This document shows positions 27,179-28,666 of a DNA stretch of 28,666 nucleotides, piece by piece. Location of the stretch: assembly GCA_019137255.1 (NCBI GenBank), contig WPDH01000439.1, positions 1 to 28,666 of the forward strand, given 5' to 3'. The position numbers and the translations under genes were made by a program. Numbering within the stretch: position 1 is the stretch's first letter; the number at the start of each line of letters is the position of its first letter. The notes beneath the pieces are model-generated. The model was not told the origin of the DNA and ran no database searches. It was given only the letters and a program-made list of their open reading frames with translations. This stretch comes from Corinectria fuckeliana. Its lineage: Eukaryota; Ascomycota; Sordariomycetes; Hypocreales; Nectriaceae.

Positions 27179-28426
27179 ATGAGAAAAGCCCCGTGTCTTT
27201 TCTCTCACCATGGATACCGCCGCCTAATACGACTGATGGTTCACCTTGCACCTCCATCGCGGCCTCCTTCATTAGGCCATCCAAGTGCTCACTGGCAAGC
27301 TCCCATTATGGACGTTTCTGAACAAGCTCAACCAGCTACAGGTGTGAGGAATGTGGCCGGATTCGTAATTTCAACGTTGGCTGCCATCTACATCTCTTTC
27401 ACGCAGCTAGGACCCTCACCAATCAACCCAGTCATTGTCGAAGTCGACGGGCGCAGAAGACGGTCGTTCAAGTACGGTATTGCTGGCTTGCGGCAGAAGC
27501 CTCGTATTCTTGCTATCTCTACAACGGCCGGATTCCATTTATCGACGGCGCCACGGGCATCCAGACCATACCGTGCCGCCGTCAATTACTCATTGTCGCC
27601 TCAATTCGTACTCTTGACGCCCAACTATAATTCCTTAACGGTCAGTTTCCACGGCGCAATCACCCGTGTCTCTACTTCCAAGCTTGCTTCTCCCTGGTGG
27701 TATCTTACGTGGTATTCGGGTCAAATAACCAACAAAAAAAAGGCATTGACTATCAAGCAGCTTAATGGCGACGCCTCGTTCCTGTTGAGCTTTGAGCCCA
27801 TCACTCCAGACCCAGGACAACGACCTTTTCGAATTCTCTTAGACCCCTGGATCCCCAGCCCAACGCCCAATTCTGATCGAGAGACTTCCTCGTTGAGCTA
27901 CCGTGGACTCGGTCATGAGCCGACGCGCATCTCATCCATCCGCGACCTCCCACACCCAAATCTTGTCGTCATCAGCCGGAACAGGAGCGACCACTGCAAC
28001 AAGGACACACTGAAACAACTACCGCGGACAAACACGCGGACTTTAATCCTCGCCGAACCGGCTGCCGCCAAGTTGATCCGCAGCTGGGGGTACTTCGACA
28101 AGGGCAAGGTCCAGACCCTGAATAGATGGGAGGATCCTCGTGCAGCCGGAAGGGAGACGACAACCCGTGTAGTTGTCCCGCCTTCCGCACCCGGAGGAGA
28201 CGCTGGGGAGGTCACCGTCTCTTTCATCGCGCAGAAACGAGACTGCTGGCACCAGTATACGCATACCGCCATTGGCATCACGTATCGCCCTCCGCCCTCC
28301 CGCCCCTTGTCCTTCTATCGTCCTCTTAGCACTCCGCCCGTAAGTCCTGCGTCGTCCGTCCTCAAAATCGGCTCAAGACTCCCCTCGCCGCCTCCCGTTT
28401 CCAACTCCTTGTTCTTCAAGCGCTAA
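27179..28426 (+). CDS. Metallo-beta-lactamase-fold protein, apparently truncated (possible pseudogene)
   Basis: A 415-codon open frame. From about residue 189 it matches my recollection of a filamentous-fungal metallo-beta-lactamase-like family: ALTIKQLNGDASFLLSFEP, FRILLDPW, then VVISRNRSDHC (residues 263-273, where the classical HxHxDH motif is reduced to DH), AAAKLIRSWGYFDKGKVQ, GEVTVSFIAQKRD and AIGITYRPPPSRP. Family members usually start just before ALTIK. Here the codon in that place (27740-27742) is AAG within an A-run, so the normal ATG seems lost. The only upstream in-frame ATGs, including 27179 and 27308, are far away in sequence that looks like a promoter. The frame ends shortly after the proline-rich loop, so the usual C-terminal half with further metal ligands is absent, and 28427-28666 does not supply it. 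This is either a decaying copy or a gene whose further exons I cannot see. Substrate unknown. Confidence 0.5.
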   Translation: MRKAPCLFSHHGYRRLIRLMVHLAPPSRPPSLGHPSAHWQAPIMDVSEQAQPATGVRNVAGFVISTLAAIYISFTQLGPSPINPVIVEVDGRRRRSFKYGIAGLRQKPRILAISTTAGFHLSTAPRASRPYRAAVNYSLSPQFVLLTPNYNSLTVSFHGAITRVSTSKLASPWWYLTWYSGQITNKKKALTIKQLNGDASFLLSFEPITPDPGQRPFRILLDPWIPSPTPNSDRETSSLSYRGLGHEPTRISSIRDLPHPNLVVISRNRSDHCNKDTLKQLPRTNTRTLILAEPAAAKLIRSWGYFDKGKVQTLNRWEDPRAAGRETTTRVVVPPSAPGGDAGEVTVSFIAQKRDCWHQYTHTAIGITYRPPPSRPLSFYRPLSTPPVSPASSVLKIGSRLPSPPPVSNSLFFKR

Positions 28427-28666
28427 CCTCACAACACCACCGCAATCTCGACATTCCCGCCGCCGGAGAGCACGTTGAAATGACGTGCGAGGGCGTTTGG
28501 GAACCAGATTCGCCAGAGCGACCCGAGTGAAATCAATGGATTTGCTAAGTGTGGCTTGCTAGCGGTTGAAATGAAGGGAGAGGAGCTGAGGTGCATTTCG
28601 CATGGGAAGCCGGAGTGTACGGTGGCACATTAGGCAAGGTGCGCCATCGTGCAACAACCCAAAATC
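28427..28666. other. Right-edge flank, no assignable gene
   Basis: 240 bp with a 66-codon open frame on the minus strand (28429-28629, ending in GGGNVEIAVVL) and a shorter plus-strand frame over the same bases. Neither is recognisable, and neither continues the beta-lactamase-fold domain. One of them could be a terminal exon of a gene beyond the window. Confidence 0.4.

Noticed and set aside
28429..28629. 66-codon minus-strand open frame at the right edge
   Set aside because: Not recognisable; could be a terminal exon of a gene outside the window, but an equally open frame exists on the plus strand, so it is not called as a gene.

Overview
The window looks like nuclear DNA of a filamentous ascomycete, most likely a Sordariomycete and perhaps Hypocreales. 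The reasons are GC-rich coding sequence, short 53-84 nt introns with GTRNGT-type donors and CTRAC/CTAAT-like branch sites, protein families typical of filamentous ascomycetes, and an AT-rich block at the left edge with the signature of repeat-induced point mutation (RIP). The order is an inference. All family names rest on recognition of motifs; no search was run.

Layout. 1-1330 is a RIP-like AT-rich relic with an abrupt right edge. 1959-3405 (+) is a trans-sulfuration-type PLP enzyme with one intron. 3934-4782 (-) is a low-complexity hypothetical protein with an N-terminal 9-residue tandem repeat. 6717-7532 (+) is a membrane-anchored polysaccharide deacetylase (NodB fold). 9234-10118 (-) is a conserved-looking fungal protein with a CRIB-like motif. 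10119-13968 is a 3.85-kb stretch without a supportable gene, full of short GTAC/GGTA-type motifs. 13969-15622 (-) is PWP1, divergent from 15872-18799 (+) PRP16 across 249 bp. 18904-19428 (-) is a five-exon acylphosphatase, including a 13-nt microexon, that no long open frame reveals. It is divergent from 19743-20902 (+), a TLS1/C9orf78-family protein with three exons. 21508-23248 (-) is a four-exon protein with a C2H2-like N-terminus and a CxxC-cluster C-terminus. 23249-27178 is a second gene-poor region. 27179-28426 (+) is an open frame holding a metallo-beta-lactamase-fold domain that seems to have lost its usual start codon and its C-terminal half.

How the genes relate. The central block 13969-20902 is a dense housekeeping block: 60S ribosome biogenesis (PWP1), the second step of splicing (PRP16), a small metabolic hydrolase (acylphosphatase) and a spliceosome-associated factor (TLS1). 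They are arranged as divergent and convergent pairs with short shared promoters. The flanks (left AT-rich block, the two gene-poor regions and the eroded gene at the right edge) look like accessory or faster-changing sequence. I found no tRNA, rRNA, CRISPR, intact transposon or biosynthetic cluster, and no convincing new multi-gene system. The most noteworthy observations are the microexon acylphosphatase, the eroding beta-lactamase-fold gene with paired dyads upstream, the possible CRIB protein, and an upstream ORF that overlaps the deacetylase start as TGATG.
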